From the NCBI RefSeq assembly GCF_902859765.1, contig NZ_CADIJV010000008.1, positions 108,573-172,572 of the forward strand: DNA of 64,000 bases. Direction: 5' to 3'. This document shows, one piece after another, positions 1 through 8,978 of the stretch; position 1 is the first letter of the stretch, and each line of letters begins with the position of its first letter. The notes beneath the pieces were generated by a model. That model was given only the letters and a program-made list of their open reading frames with translations. It was not told the DNA's origin and did not search any database. This stretch comes from Achromobacter pulmonis (lineage in GTDB: Bacteria > Pseudomonadota > Gammaproteobacteria > Burkholderiales > Burkholderiaceae_B). Position numbers and translations under genes: made by a program.

Positions 1-1358
1 AAGTTGCCCATGGGGCCGACCGGCCCCAAACCGGGCCCGGTGTTGTTGATGCTGGCGAACACGGCGGAAAAAGCAGTAATGGGGTCCAGCCCCGACAACA
101 GCAGCAGGCTGGTGAAGACCGCGATGGACAGCCCATAGATCAGCATGAACGCCAGCACCGAGGACATGGTCCGCGCCTCGACCGCGCGGCCGCCGATGCG
201 CACCGGGCTGACCGCATGCGGATGCAACATTGTTACCAGCTCGTTGCGCGCCTGCTTGACCAGCAGAATGGCGCGGATCATCTTGATCCCGCCGCCCGTG
301 GAGCCGGCCGACGTGGCGAACCCGGACAGCAGCAGCATGGTCAACGGCGCGAACAAGGGCCATTGGGCGAAGTCGGTGTTCGCGTAACCGGTGGTGGTGC
401 CCATGGAGATGGTGTTGAACATGCCATACCGCAACGCCTGCAGCGGGTCCGGGTACACGCCCTTGACGTACAGGAAGCCCGAAATCACCAGCCCCACACC
501 CACCACGATCACCAGATAGGGAATGGCCTGCGGGCATTGCAGGTAGGCGCGCACGCTGCGCAGGCGCAGCGCATTGAAATGGGTCGCGAAGTTGATGCCG
601 GCGATCAGCATGAACACCATGGCCACCATTTCGACCGCCACCGAATCGAAGTGCGCGAAGCCGTCGTCCCAGGTCGAAAAGCCGCCCAGGCCCATGGTGG
701 TGGCCATGTGGCACCATGCCTCGAACCACGACAGGCCGACCGCGCGGTACGCCAGGAAGCACAGGATCGAAAAGGCGAAATACACCGCGTAGAGCGCCTT
801 GGCGGTACTGGCGATGCGCGGCGTCAGGCGTTCGTCCTTCATGGGGCCGGGCGTCTCGGCCCGCACCACCTGGTGGCCGCCCACGCCCAGCAGCGGCAGA
901 ATGGCCACTGCCAGCACCAGGATGCCCATGCCGCCGACCCACACCAGGGTGGCGCGCCACAGGTTGATCGAGGGGGGCAGCGCGTCCAGGTTGGCCAGCA
1001 CGGTGGCGCCCGTGGTCGTCAGCCCCGACATCGCTTCGAAGTAGGCCGCGGTGAACGACAGCGGCAGGCCGGCGCGGTGGAAGTAGATCAGCAGGGGAAT
1101 CGCCGCCAGCAGGGGCAGGCCGGCCCACACCGCCGACACCAGCACGAAACCGTCGCGCGCGCGCAATTCGCTGCGGGCACGCCGGGTCAGCGCCGCCAGG
1201 GCAACGCCTATGCCGATGGACAGCAGGAAGCCGTGCAGGAACGCGCCGCGCGCGGCGTCGGCCCCGACATAGGCCACCCCCAGCGGGATCAGCATGGTGA
1301 GGGCGAACATCACCATGGTCAGGCCCAGGATGTGCAGGGTCGCCAGGACGCGCCTCAT
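1..1358 (-). CDS. trkH: Trk potassium uptake protein TrkH (3' end outside window)
   Basis: Inner-membrane K+ translocating subunit of the Trk system, gated by cytoplasmic TrkA. About 452 codons are present from ATG at 1358. The protein is hydrophobic throughout, and the repeated pore-loop filter segments are visible: GLTTTGATV, ATTMGLGGFST, ISMGTTTGYA and INNTGPGLGP. The C-terminal end is cut by the window edge. TrkH is usually about 480 aa, so little is missing. trkA lies 52 bp upstream on the same strand, as expected for a trkA-trkH unit. Identification is secure from the filters and the neighbour. Confidence 0.95.
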   Translation of the reverse strand, partial: MRRVLATLHILGLTMVMFALTMLIPLGVAYVGADAARGAFLHGFLLSIGIGVALAALTRRARSELRARDGFVLVSAVWAGLPLLAAIPLLIYFHRAGLPLSFTAAYFEAMSGLTTTGATVLANLDALPPSINLWRATLVWVGGMGILVLAVAILPLLGVGGHQVVRAETPGPMKDERLTPRIASTAKALYAVYFAFSILCFLAYRAVGLSWFEAWCHMATTMGLGGFSTWDDGFAHFDSVAVEMVAMVFMLIAGINFATHFNALRLRSVRAYLQCPQAIPYLVIVVGVGLVISGFLYVKGVYPDPLQALRYGMFNTISMGTTTGYANTDFAQWPLFAPLTMLLLSGFATSAGSTGGGIKMIRAILLVKQARNELVTMLHPHAVSPVRIGGRAVEARTMSSVLAFMLIYGLSIAVFTSLLLLSGLDPITAFSAVFASINNTGPGLGPVGPMGN

Positions 1359-1410
1359 GCGGCCTCCCCGGCCGCCGCCGGTCCGTCGGGATGCGGGAAG
1401 CGCGGGCTCA

Positions 1411-2788
1411 TCAGAAGAACGACGCCGACACTTGGAACAGTTTTTCCACGCGCGGCATCTGCTTGCGCGAGGGCACGAAGACGATGACGTGGTCGTCGGT
1501 CTCGATCACGGTATCGGCATCCGGCAGGATGATCTCGTCCTCGCGCACCAGCGCGCCGATGCTGGCGCCCTTGGGCAGGCTGATCTCGCCCACCTTGCGG
1601 CCCACCACCTTGGAAGTGGAGCGATCGCCATGGGCGATGGCCTCCAGGGCCTCGGCCACGCCCTGGCGCAGCCGGTGCACCGCCGCCACGTCGCCGCGCC
1701 GCACGTGGCGCAGCAGTTCGCTCATGGTGGCCTGCGACGGCGACACCGCGATGTCGATATGGCTGCCCTGCATCAGTTCGCCATAGGCCTGGCGATTGAT
1801 CAGCGCGATCACCTTGCGCGCGCCCAGCCGCTTGGCCAGCAGCGACGACATGATGTTGTCCTCGTCGTCGCTGGTCAGGGCCAGCCAGGTGTCCATGTCT
1901 TCGATGTTCTCGCGTTCCAGCAGGGCCTCGTCGGTGCCGCTGCCGTGCAGCACCAGCACGCTGTCGGGCAATTGCGTGGCCAGGTACTCGCAGCGCTTGA
2001 GGTCGCGCTCGATGATGCGCACGCTGTAGTTTTCCTCGGCCAGCGCGCGCCAGCCGCAGGCCGATGTTGCCGCCGCCGGCGATCATCACGCGGCGCACGG
2101 CCTTTTCGGCTTCGCGCAACTGCCGCACGGCGCGGCGCGCGTGGCGCGTGTCCACCACCAGCACCGCCTCGTCGCCCGGCGCGAGCACGGTGCCGGCCCC
2201 GGCCCGCAGCGGCCGGCCGCCACGCAGCACGTCGATCACGCGGGCGGTGACGTCAGGCCAGACCTCGCGCAGCTTGTCGACGGGATGGTGCGCCATGGGG
2301 CTGCCATGCCCCACCCGCACGGTCACCACGCTGACCCTGCCCTCGGCGAATTCGACCACCTGCAGCGCCTCTGGGAATTCGATCAGGCTCTGCAGGTAGG
2401 TGGTGACGCTGCGCTCGGGACTGATGATGGCGTCGATGCAGAAGCCTTCTTCGCTCATCAGTTCCGGGTATTCGGAGAACTCGCCCGAGCGGATGCGCGC
2501 GATGCGGCGCGGGATGTTGAACAGCTGGCGGGCGATCTTGCAGGCCACCATGTTGGCGGCGTCGGACGCGGCGCAGGCGATCAGCAGGTCGGTGTCGGCC
2601 GCGCCGGCGCCTTCCAGCACCGACACCTGCGAACCGTCGCCATGGACGACGCGCAGGTCGAAGTGTTCTTGCAGGTATTGGAGCTGGGAGGGATCGGAAT
2701 CGATCACCGTGATGTCGTTCTGCTCGGACACCAGGTTTTCAGCCACGCTGGTGCCGACACGACCAGCGCCGATGATCAGGATCTTCAT
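1411..2788 (-). pseudogene. trkA: Trk K+ uptake regulator TrkA, frameshifted
   Basis: NAD-binding peripheral regulator of TrkH with two RCK_N/RCK_C repeats. The first half reads from ATG 2788 (MKILIIGAGRVGTSVAENLV, Rossmann GxGxxG) to the second Rossmann motif AGGGNIGLRLAR near 2050. The rest of the second repeat (YSVRIIERDLKRCEYLA to VEKLFQVSASFF) is in a different frame ending at 1411. The switch lies in an alternating GC tract at 2043-2050 (GCGCGCGC). One extra base, or two missing, explains it. Without correction the first frame runs on as a 477-aa chimera to 1355, past the trkH start. Start overlaps the ntrX stop (ATGA). This may be a real lesion or an assembly error; both halves are otherwise intact. 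Confidence 0.85.
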
Positions 2789-3474
2789 GCGCCTCGCTTG
2801 CGCGCGGACTCGATGCCCAATTGCTTGAGCTTGCGATAGAGATGGGTGCGCTCGAGGCCGGTGCGTTCGGATACCCGGGTCATGCTATGGCTTTCGCGGA
2901 CCAGGTGATATTCGAAATAGATGCGCTCGAACTCGTCACGCGCCTCACGCAGCGGCTGGTCCAGCGAGATGCTGCCCAACTGGCCATTGGCGGTGACGGG
3001 GATCTCGTTGACGGGCGCGGCCGACAGCGTCGGCGGGTCGAGCTCGTCTTCGAGCGCCACGGCGGCGCTGGCCGTCGCCGGCGCCGCCACGGGCACCGGA
3101 TGCGGCACCCGGCCGCGGGCCAGGCCGGCGGCCACGGTCTTGAGCAGGCGTTGCAGCGTGATCGGCTTTTCGAGGAAATCCATGGCGCCGATGCGGGTGG
3201 CCTCGACCGCCGTGTCGATGGTGGCGTGGCCGCTCATCATGATGACGGGCATGTCCAGCAGCCCCTGCGAGCCCCATTCCTTGAGCAGGCTGACGCCATC
3301 CGTGTCCGGCATCCAGATGTCCAGCAGCACCAGATCGGGACGCATGCGAAGGCGCGCGGCGCGCGCCTGCGCCGCGTTTTCGGCCAATTCGACCGTGTGT
3401 CCTTCGTCGTAAAGGATTTCCGACAAAAGCTCGCGAATACCGACTTCGTCGTCAACCACCAGAATTCTGGCCAT
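2785..3474 (-). CDS. ntrX: NtrX-like response regulator lacking the AAA+ domain
   Basis: 229-aa cytoplasmic response regulator. Residues 1-120 are a receiver domain: ILVVDDE acidic pocket, phospho-acceptor in LVLLDIWMPDTDG, MSGHAT, and the conserved Lys in FLEKPI. A Pro/Ala-rich linker follows (about 125-160). The C-terminus is a Fis-type helix-turn-helix (RVSERTGLERTHLYRKLKQLGI). Classical NtrX is about 450 aa with a sigma-54-activating AAA+ module between these parts. No GAFTGA motif or Walker motif is present here. It lies 11 bp downstream of the kinase gene and overlaps trkA by ATGA, so kinase, regulator and trkA are probably cotranscribed. Confidence 0.9.
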   Translation of the reverse strand: MARILVVDDEVGIRELLSEILYDEGHTVELAENAAQARAARLRMRPDLVLLDIWMPDTDGVSLLKEWGSQGLLDMPVIMMSGHATIDTAVEATRIGAMDFLEKPITLQRLLKTVAAGLARGRVPHPVPVAAPATASAAVALEDELDPPTLSAAPVNEIPVTANGQLGSISLDQPLREARDEFERIYFEYHLVRESHSMTRVSERTGLERTHLYRKLKQLGIESARKRGA

Positions 3475-3485
3475 AAAGCATCCAC

Positions 3486-5807
3486 CTATTGCGTAGCCGC
3501 ATTATCCTTTTCTTGCGCGGTCGCGCCCATAGTATCGGCCCCGGGCGCAAGCCGGGTCAACAAGATGGAAATCCGCGCGCCTCCTTCCTTGCGATTGGCA
3601 AGGTCGATCCGACCGCCGTGCTCTTCCACTATCTTGCGCACGATTGCCAATCCTAACCCAGTCCCGTGGGACTTGGTGGTGACGTAGGGCTCGAAGGCGC
3701 GCTGCATGACCTGCGGCGGGAAGCCCGGGCCCGTATCGGCAACCGTGAAACGCAGGGCCTGCTGGTCGGCGCGGTCGGGCTGCTCGCTGCGCATCAGCTG
3801 GGTCGTGACGCTGACCCCGCCCTTGCCGCCCTGCTCGGCGATCGCATCGCGGGCATTGGACAACAGGTTGTGGATCACCTGCCGCAACTGGGTCGGGTCG
3901 CCTTCGATGGCCGGCAGCCCCGCGCCCAGATTGACGTCCAGGTTCAGCGCCTGGCCGGGCGCCGATCGCACCGAGGTGCCGCCATCCGGCTCCCACCCAT
4001 ACAGCGACAGCACGTCGGCCACCAGCGCGTTGAAGTCGATGCGCTGCATCACCGCGGGCGGCGTGCGGGCGTATTCGCGGAAATCGTCCACCATCTGCTT
4101 GAGCGAGGCCACCTGGTTGACGATGGTGTTGGTGGAACGCTCGACGATCTGCGCCTCGGCCGGCGGCAGCTTGCCTTCCAGCTTCATCGCCAGGCGCTCG
4201 GCGGACAGCTGGATCGGCGTCAGCGGGTTCTTGATTTCATGGGCCAGGCGGCGCGCCACCTCGCCCCAGGCTACCGTGCGGTTGGCCGAAATGACTTCGG
4301 TGATGTCGTCGAACACCACCAGGTAGCCGTTGCCGCGGCCGTCCACCCGCAGGTGGGTGCCGCGCGCCAGCAGCGTGAGCGCCTGCGGTCCGTTGGGCGT
4401 GTCGCCCTGCTTGGGCGCGATCTCGAACTGCTGCTGCCAGTGCTGGCGCTCGGAGCCCACCGCCGCGTGGGTGGAAAACGCCTGCCGCACGATGTTGGCG
4501 AATTCGAGCATGCCGTCCACGGTCTCCAGCGGCCGCCCGATCACCGAGCGCAGGTCGGCCTGCAGGATGGTCTGCGCGCCCTGGTTGACGGTGGTGACGC
4601 GGAACGCCTCGTCAAACACCAGCACCCCGGAGGACAGGTTCGACAGCACGCTCTCCAGATAGACGTTGGAGCGTTCGAGTTGCTGGCGGTTGCTCTCGAC
4701 CATGCGGCGGGCCTCGTCGAGCTGGCGCGTCATGGCATTGAAGGAGCGGGTCAGCTGGCCGACTTCGTCGCGCTCCGGCGGCTCGGGCAGCGGCCGGTAG
4801 TCGCCCACGCCCACGGCCTGGGTGCCGCCGGCCAGGCTGAGCAGCGGCCGCACCAGCCGCTTGGACAACGACAACGCCACGGCGATGGCGCCGAACGCGG
4901 CCAGCAGCAGCGCCAGCGTCAGCGTGATGCCATAGAGCTTGCGCAGGCCCAGCCGCGACAGCGCCAGCTCCTGGTAGTCGCGAAAGCCCTGCTGCACCAG
5001 ATTGGCGTTGTGCGCGATCTGCTCCGGCACCGGCTGCAGCAGTTGCAGCCAGCGCGGCTCGGAAGCCGCGCCCAGCAGGTTGTCATAGCGGTCCGGGCCG
5101 GTCAGCGGAATCACCACGCGCAGATGCAGCCCGCCGTCCATCCCGGGCTTGACCGGATCGTCGGCCTCGGCCGCCGAGTAGCCGCGCGACAGCCGCAGCT
5201 GGTTCATTACGGTGGACGGCGGCATGGCCGGCAGCAACTGGCCGTACTGGCTGGTGGAAAACGCCACCATGCGGCCGCTGCCGGTGAAGACCATGGCTTC
5301 CTGCACGCCGTTGGCCTCGCGCAGGCGGGTCAGCGCCAGCGTTACGCCGGTATCGGAGTTGCGGTTCAGCTCCGCGGCCATCGAGCGCGCCCGCGCGTCC
5401 AGGTCGGCCAGTTGCGAATCGAGCGCGGCCCGGCCCAGGTTCAGGCCGGCCTCCAGCGCGCTGTCGACCCGCACGTTGAACCAGGATTCGATCGAGCGCG
5501 ACATGAACTGCACCGAGACGATGTAGATCAAGGCGCCAGGCACCACGCCGATCAGGGCGAACGCCAGCGAAAACCTGGCGGTGAGCCGGGCGCCGAATTG
5601 CCGGCGGCGGATCTGCCGCGCCAGCCGCACCGTCAGCGCCACCACCCAGACGAACAGCGCCAGGGCGAAGATGCCGTTGAGAATCAGCAATATGTCGTAG
5701 TAGCGCGCAAAGCGCGAGGCATTGCCGGTGGACCACGCCAGCAAGCCCAGCAACGCCAGGCCGCTCACGGCGCCAACCATCAAGGCCAGCCGAAGCAACA
5801 GCCTCAT
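3486..5807 (-). CDS. ntrY: NtrY-type membrane sensor histidine kinase
   Basis: 773-aa sensor kinase, partner of the NtrX-like regulator. The N-terminus has several membrane segments (about residues 5-110), then an extracytoplasmic region. A further TM near 295-315 is followed by a HAMP domain (SLSKRLVRPLLSLAGGTQAV), a PAS domain (near 390-490) and the kinase core. The H-box is VARRLAHEIKNPLTPIQLSAE, the N-box is LLSNARDAI, and the G boxes are DTGPGFP and GTGLGLAIV. Length and architecture match NtrY. It overlaps the upstream DUF4390 gene by 4 bp (ATGA). The signal sensed cannot be read from the sequence. Confidence 0.93.
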   Translation of the reverse strand: MRLLLRLALMVGAVSGLALLGLLAWSTGNASRFARYYDILLILNGIFALALFVWVVALTVRLARQIRRRQFGARLTARFSLAFALIGVVPGALIYIVSVQFMSRSIESWFNVRVDSALEAGLNLGRAALDSQLADLDARARSMAAELNRNSDTGVTLALTRLREANGVQEAMVFTGSGRMVAFSTSQYGQLLPAMPPSTVMNQLRLSRGYSAAEADDPVKPGMDGGLHLRVVIPLTGPDRYDNLLGAASEPRWLQLLQPVPEQIAHNANLVQQGFRDYQELALSRLGLRKLYGITLTLALLLAAFGAIAVALSLSKRLVRPLLSLAGGTQAVGVGDYRPLPEPPERDEVGQLTRSFNAMTRQLDEARRMVESNRQQLERSNVYLESVLSNLSSGVLVFDEAFRVTTVNQGAQTILQADLRSVIGRPLETVDGMLEFANIVRQAFSTHAAVGSERQHWQQQFEIAPKQGDTPNGPQALTLLARGTHLRVDGRGNGYLVVFDDITEVISANRTVAWGEVARRLAHEIKNPLTPIQLSAERLAMKLEGKLPPAEAQIVERSTNTIVNQVASLKQMVDDFREYARTPPAVMQRIDFNALVADVLSLYGWEPDGGTSVRSAPGQALNLDVNLGAGLPAIEGDPTQLRQVIHNLLSNARDAIAEQGGKGGVSVTTQLMRSEQPDRADQQALRFTVADTGPGFPPQVMQRAFEPYVTTKSHGTGLGLAIVRKIVEEHGGRIDLANRKEGGARISILLTRLAPGADTMGATAQEKDNAATQ

Positions 5808-6394
5808 GAGGGGTCTTTCTCCTTGTCACCCAGCGTGAACGAGAAATCGGTCCAGGGAGTGCCCTGGATCCACGAGCTGCTGTTCAGGGCGTTGACCTGG
5901 AATGGGCGCGGCAGCAACGACGTATCCAGCCGCAGCCGGAACTGGCCGCCATACACCACGCCCTCGTCGAAATCATCGGCATCCGCCACCTGCCAGTTGC
6001 GGACATGGCGGATGACGCTCATGGCGTCGTCCAGTGACGCCACCGGGAACGTCAACTCGCCGACGCCGGCGCGCCACTGGCGGGTCAGCGCGTTGTAGAT
6101 CACCCGCCAGGTGCGGGAAGTGTCCACCAGCGACTTGTCGAACCACCACCAGCGTTCGCGCGTGATGGTCAGGTCGGCGGTGAAATACAGCGGCACGCCG
6201 CGTTGGGCGGCATCGCGCAATTGCTGATTCAGTTCGAATTCGATGTCGGCGTCGATTTCAAGCTTTTCGCCACGCACGACGGGTTCGACACGCACCACCT
6301 TCGGTTCGGCCCCGTGTGCCTGACCGGCCGGCGCCAAAGACAGCGCGGCGGATGCGAACAATAACCCCAGAAATAAGCGTGAAATGATGGACAT
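5804..6394 (-). CDS. DUF4390 domain exported protein
   Basis: 196 aa with an N-terminal signal peptide (FLGLLFASAALSLAPAGQAHG). The mature part matches the DUF4390 family in features such as RWWWFDKSLVDTSRTWRVIYNALTRQW, shortened here to its WWWFD and YNALTRQWR cores. The family regularly lies between rsmB and ntrY in Burkholderiales. Function is unknown; the coupling (ATGA overlap with ntrY) suggests an envelope role linked to the NtrYX sensor, which is inference only. Confidence 0.85.
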   Translation of the reverse strand: MSIISRLFLGLLFASAALSLAPAGQAHGAEPKVVRVEPVVRGEKLEIDADIEFELNQQLRDAAQRGVPLYFTADLTITRERWWWFDKSLVDTSRTWRVIYNALTRQWRAGVGELTFPVASLDDAMSVIRHVRNWQVADADDFDEGVVYGGQFRLRLDTSLLPRPFQVNALNSSSWIQGTPWTDFSFTLGDKEKDPS

Positions 6395-6433
6395 ACGACA
6401 CCGAAACCCTGTCTTGCCCCTATTCTTGGCGAT

Positions 6434-7771
6434 TCAGGACTGCTTGGCAAACAAGGCGTAGAAAAAGCCGTCGTGCTGTGCCGCGGGTGTTGCATCGACC
6501 GCAACTGGCAGCAGTTGGCCCGGCGCTTCCAGCCGCGTGGCGTCGGGATGGCGCTGCAGGAACTCAAGCGCCTGGCGCGTGCCTTCGATCGGGAATACCG
6601 AGCAGGTGACATACAGCAGGCGGCCGCCCGGCGCCACGGTGCGCCAGAGCGCATCCAGGATGCGGGCCTGCACCGTCGCGGTGCGGCGCAGGTCGTTCTC
6701 GCGGCGCAGCCAGCGGATGTCGGGGTGGCGCCGCACGATGCCCGAGGCGGTGCACGGCACGTCCGCCAGCACCGCGTCGAACGGTTGGCCGTCCCACCAG
6801 GCGTCCAGGTCGGCGGCGTCGGCGGCGCGCAGGCGCACCCGCTCGCCGGCCAGGCCGAGCCGGTCCAGGTTCTGGCCGACGCGGGCCAGGCGGTCGGCGT
6901 CGGCATCCAGCGCCAGCAGGTCGATGTCGGCCAATTCCAGCAGGTGGGCGGTCTTGCCGCCGGGCGCGGCGCAGGCGTCCAGCACCCGCATGCCGTCCTG
7001 GGGCGCCAGCAGCTCGGCGGCCAACTGGGCGCCGGCGTCCTGCACCGACCACCAGCCCTCGGCAAAGCCCGGCAACTGGGTCACCGGACGCGGCGTGGCC
7101 AGCACCAGGCCGGCCGCGCCCACCGCTTCGGCCGCCAGGCCGGCGTCCTGGAACGCCGCCAGCACCTGCTCGCGGCTGGCGCGGCGGCGATTGACGCGCA
7201 GCGTCAGCGGCGCCGGCAAATTGGCCGCCCGCAGGACGTCCTGCCATTGCTGCGGATAGGCCACGCGCAAGAGCTTGACCCACCAGCCGGGGTGGTTCCA
7301 TTCGGCCTCGGGGCTGTCGGCCACCGCGGCGTCAAGGGCCGTCCGCTCGCGCAGGAAGCGGCGCAGGCAGGCATTGAGCAGCCCCTTGAACGCCGCCAGG
7401 CTGCGGTGCTTGGCCGTCGCCGTGACGGCCTGGTCCACCACTGTGTGCGGGGCGTATACCGGCATGCCCGGCAACGCCGCGGCGGCCTCGCCCTCGGCCT
7501 TGAGCAGAGTCAGCGACACCAGCAGCAGCGATTCGAACAGCACATTCGGATAACGCTGCACCAGCTCGCGCCCGACGGCATCGGCCCAACCCAGGTAGCG
7601 CATGGCGTGAAACGATACGGCCTGCGTGGCGGGACGCAGCCCGCCGTCGACGTCGGCCAGCGCCTCGGTCAGCGAGCGGCCGTCCAGGACGTCCTGCACC
7701 ACCTGCGCGCTGGAAAGCAGGATGGCGGACAGCGGCGGGGCCAGATGAGGGGGGTCGGAACGCGTGGACAT
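6434..7771 (-). CDS. rsmB: 16S rRNA (cytosine-967 C5) methyltransferase RsmB
   Basis: 445-aa SAM-dependent rRNA methyltransferase. The N-terminal part (about 15-150) is a NusB-like RNA-binding domain. The C-terminal Rossmann MTase has ACAAPGGKT (SAM binding), DVPCTASGI with one catalytic cysteine and YVTCSVFPIEG with the second. Length is close to E. coli RsmB (429 aa). It starts the minus-strand run rsmB-DUF4390-ntrYX-trkAH, the usual Burkholderiales order. Confidence 0.95.
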   Translation of the reverse strand: MSTRSDPPHLAPPLSAILLSSAQVVQDVLDGRSLTEALADVDGGLRPATQAVSFHAMRYLGWADAVGRELVQRYPNVLFESLLLVSLTLLKAEGEAAAALPGMPVYAPHTVVDQAVTATAKHRSLAAFKGLLNACLRRFLRERTALDAAVADSPEAEWNHPGWWVKLLRVAYPQQWQDVLRAANLPAPLTLRVNRRRASREQVLAAFQDAGLAAEAVGAAGLVLATPRPVTQLPGFAEGWWSVQDAGAQLAAELLAPQDGMRVLDACAAPGGKTAHLLELADIDLLALDADADRLARVGQNLDRLGLAGERVRLRAADAADLDAWWDGQPFDAVLADVPCTASGIVRRHPDIRWLRRENDLRRTATVQARILDALWRTVAPGGRLLYVTCSVFPIEGTRQALEFLQRHPDATRLEAPGQLLPVAVDATPAAQHDGFFYALFAKQS

Positions 7772-7900
7772 GGCAGCAAATAAGAGGATAAGACCGCTAT
7801 GGTAGCCCGGCGCGGCCCGCCGGCCCTGGCGCCACCCGCGTCCGACGCTGGACGAACCGGACCGGGCGCGTCACACTGGCCGCTTGCCACGGAGCCCGCC

Positions 7901-8533
7901 ATGTCCACCACTACGCTGCTGTTGTTCATCCTGGCCTCGGCCGTCGCCATCGTGACGCCCGGCCCCACCGTGCTGCTCGCCATGAGCAATGGCTCGCGCC
8001 ATGGCGTGCGCGCCGCCTGCTGGGGCATGGGCGGCGCGGTGCTGGCCGACTTCATCCTGGTGGGCGCGGTGGCCTCCGGCCTGGGCGTGGTGCTGGCCGC
8101 TTCCGAGGTGGCCTTCCATGTCATCAAGTGGGCGGGCGCCGCCTATCTGGCCTACCTGGGCTGGAAGATGCTGCGCTCGAACGCCGCGCTGGTGCTACCG
8201 GCCGCCGACCCCGGCGCCGCCCGGCCGAAGGGCCTCAAACTGTGCCTGCGCAGCTTCGTGGTGGCGCTGACCAACCCGAAATTGCTGCTGTTCATGTCCG
8301 CCTTCCTGCCCCAGTTCATCAACACCCAGGCGCCCCTGCTGCCGCAATACGCCACCGCGGCCGCCGTGCTGGCGCTGATGAACATCGCCACCATGCTGGC
8401 CTACGCCACCCTGGGGGCGCAACTGGTGCGAGCCTTTCGCGGCTCGGGCCTGCGCTGGCTGAACCGGGCCTGCGGTTCGGTCATGATCGGACTGGCCGGC
8501 ACCCTGGCGCTGTACCGCCGCAGCGGCCCCTGA
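7901..8533 (+). CDS. LysE/RhtB family amino-acid exporter
   Basis: 210-aa inner-membrane protein with about six hydrophobic segments. It opens with the family signature AIVTPGPTVLLAMSNGSRHG, followed by GAAYLAYLGWKMLR and ALTNPKLLLFMSAFLPQF, typical of RhtB/LeuE-type exporters. The ATG at 7901 is chosen because the 34 residues encoded upstream are not family-like. It is divergent from rsmB across 129 bp. Substrate cannot be assigned. It is the last native gene before the island. Confidence 0.9.
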   Translation: MSTTTLLLFILASAVAIVTPGPTVLLAMSNGSRHGVRAACWGMGGAVLADFILVGAVASGLGVVLAASEVAFHVIKWAGAAYLAYLGWKMLRSNAALVLPAADPGAARPKGLKLCLRSFVVALTNPKLLLFMSAFLPQFINTQAPLLPQYATAAAVLALMNIATMLAYATLGAQLVRAFRGSGLRWLNRACGSVMIGLAGTLALYRRSGP

Positions 8534-8696
8534 GCGCACGGCCTGCGCGCCGGACGGCACGCCGGACGGCACGGGAAGTATTGGGGACACACAACGTCCG
8601 GCGGTTTGCCCCGGCGACCCGCTAAAATAACGGCCCCCCGCCCTGCCGCGCTAAAATTGCGCAGTATTTGATCATTGGCGCCGGCTCGCGCCCACC

Positions 8697-8745
8697 GAGG
8701 TATTCCATTTCTTCCCCCAAAGTCGGCTTTGTCAGCCTGGGCTGA
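8697..8745 (+). pseudogene. rimO: Orphaned native 5' end of rimO
   Basis: A GAGG ribosome-binding site (8697-8700) is followed after 6 nt by codons 8707-8742 reading (I/M)-SSPKVGFVSLG and then TGA at 8743. This is the expected Alcaligenaceae RimO N-terminus; the same residues PKVG(F)xSLGC recur in intact rimO at 15514-15543. The island insertion cut the gene here. The codon in the start position is now ATT, not ATG. That could be a post-insertion mutation or a native rare start. Confidence 0.8.
8716..8744 (+). repeat. Left attachment-like direct repeat (attL, native rimO codons)
   Basis: Encodes PKVGFVSLG plus two bases of the next Cys codon. It aligns without gaps to 15514-15542 with 23 of 29 bases identical. 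Five of the six differences are at third codon positions; the sixth changes Val to Ile. The longest shared run at the inner edge is GGCTG (8740-8744). CAGCC-TG-GGCTG at 8733-8744 forms a short dyad. Inferred crossover zone. Confidence 0.7.
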
Positions 8746-8978
8746 CCGTAGGCTAGCGAAAATATACTCATGGATATGGAGCGCAGTGGTCCGGGTTCGT
8801 CACGATCCTATGGGCAACGCGCCAGGAGCATCCTTCCGACGCTAGAAGCGGCACCCTTTGTTTAGTGTGGAAAACGGTACGCGCGTTTCGCAAATAGCCG
8901 GGAAGGATTCCCATCCCTATCATTCCTGTCGAGAGTTCGGACAAGAATGGCTTGTCTGCTCGAAACCAGGGAGAAATC

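Larger units (their letters stand above)
8534..8978 (+). other. Intergenic stretch: native rimO leader, left island junction and island leader
   Basis: No gene is supported in these 445 bases. The first part (to 8744) is native sequence: the spacer after the exporter gene, the old rimO upstream region and the first codons of rimO. From 8745 the base composition turns AT-richer. This part is probably the leader of the island's first gene, with a small inverted repeat (GGGAA-3 nt-TTCCC) at 8900-8912. TATCAT at 8918-8923 is a possible -10 element, but no convincing -35 is seen. Confidence 0.6.

Noticed and set aside
1355-2040. Continuation of the trkA first frame to give a 477-aa protein
   Set aside because: After the GC tract the residues lose all TrkA similarity, while another frame continues TrkA perfectly. 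Treated as frameshift readthrough.
3666-6098. 810-codon open frame on the plus strand
   Set aside because: Antisense to ntrY, which has complete kinase motifs. The composition is that of a GC-rich shadow.
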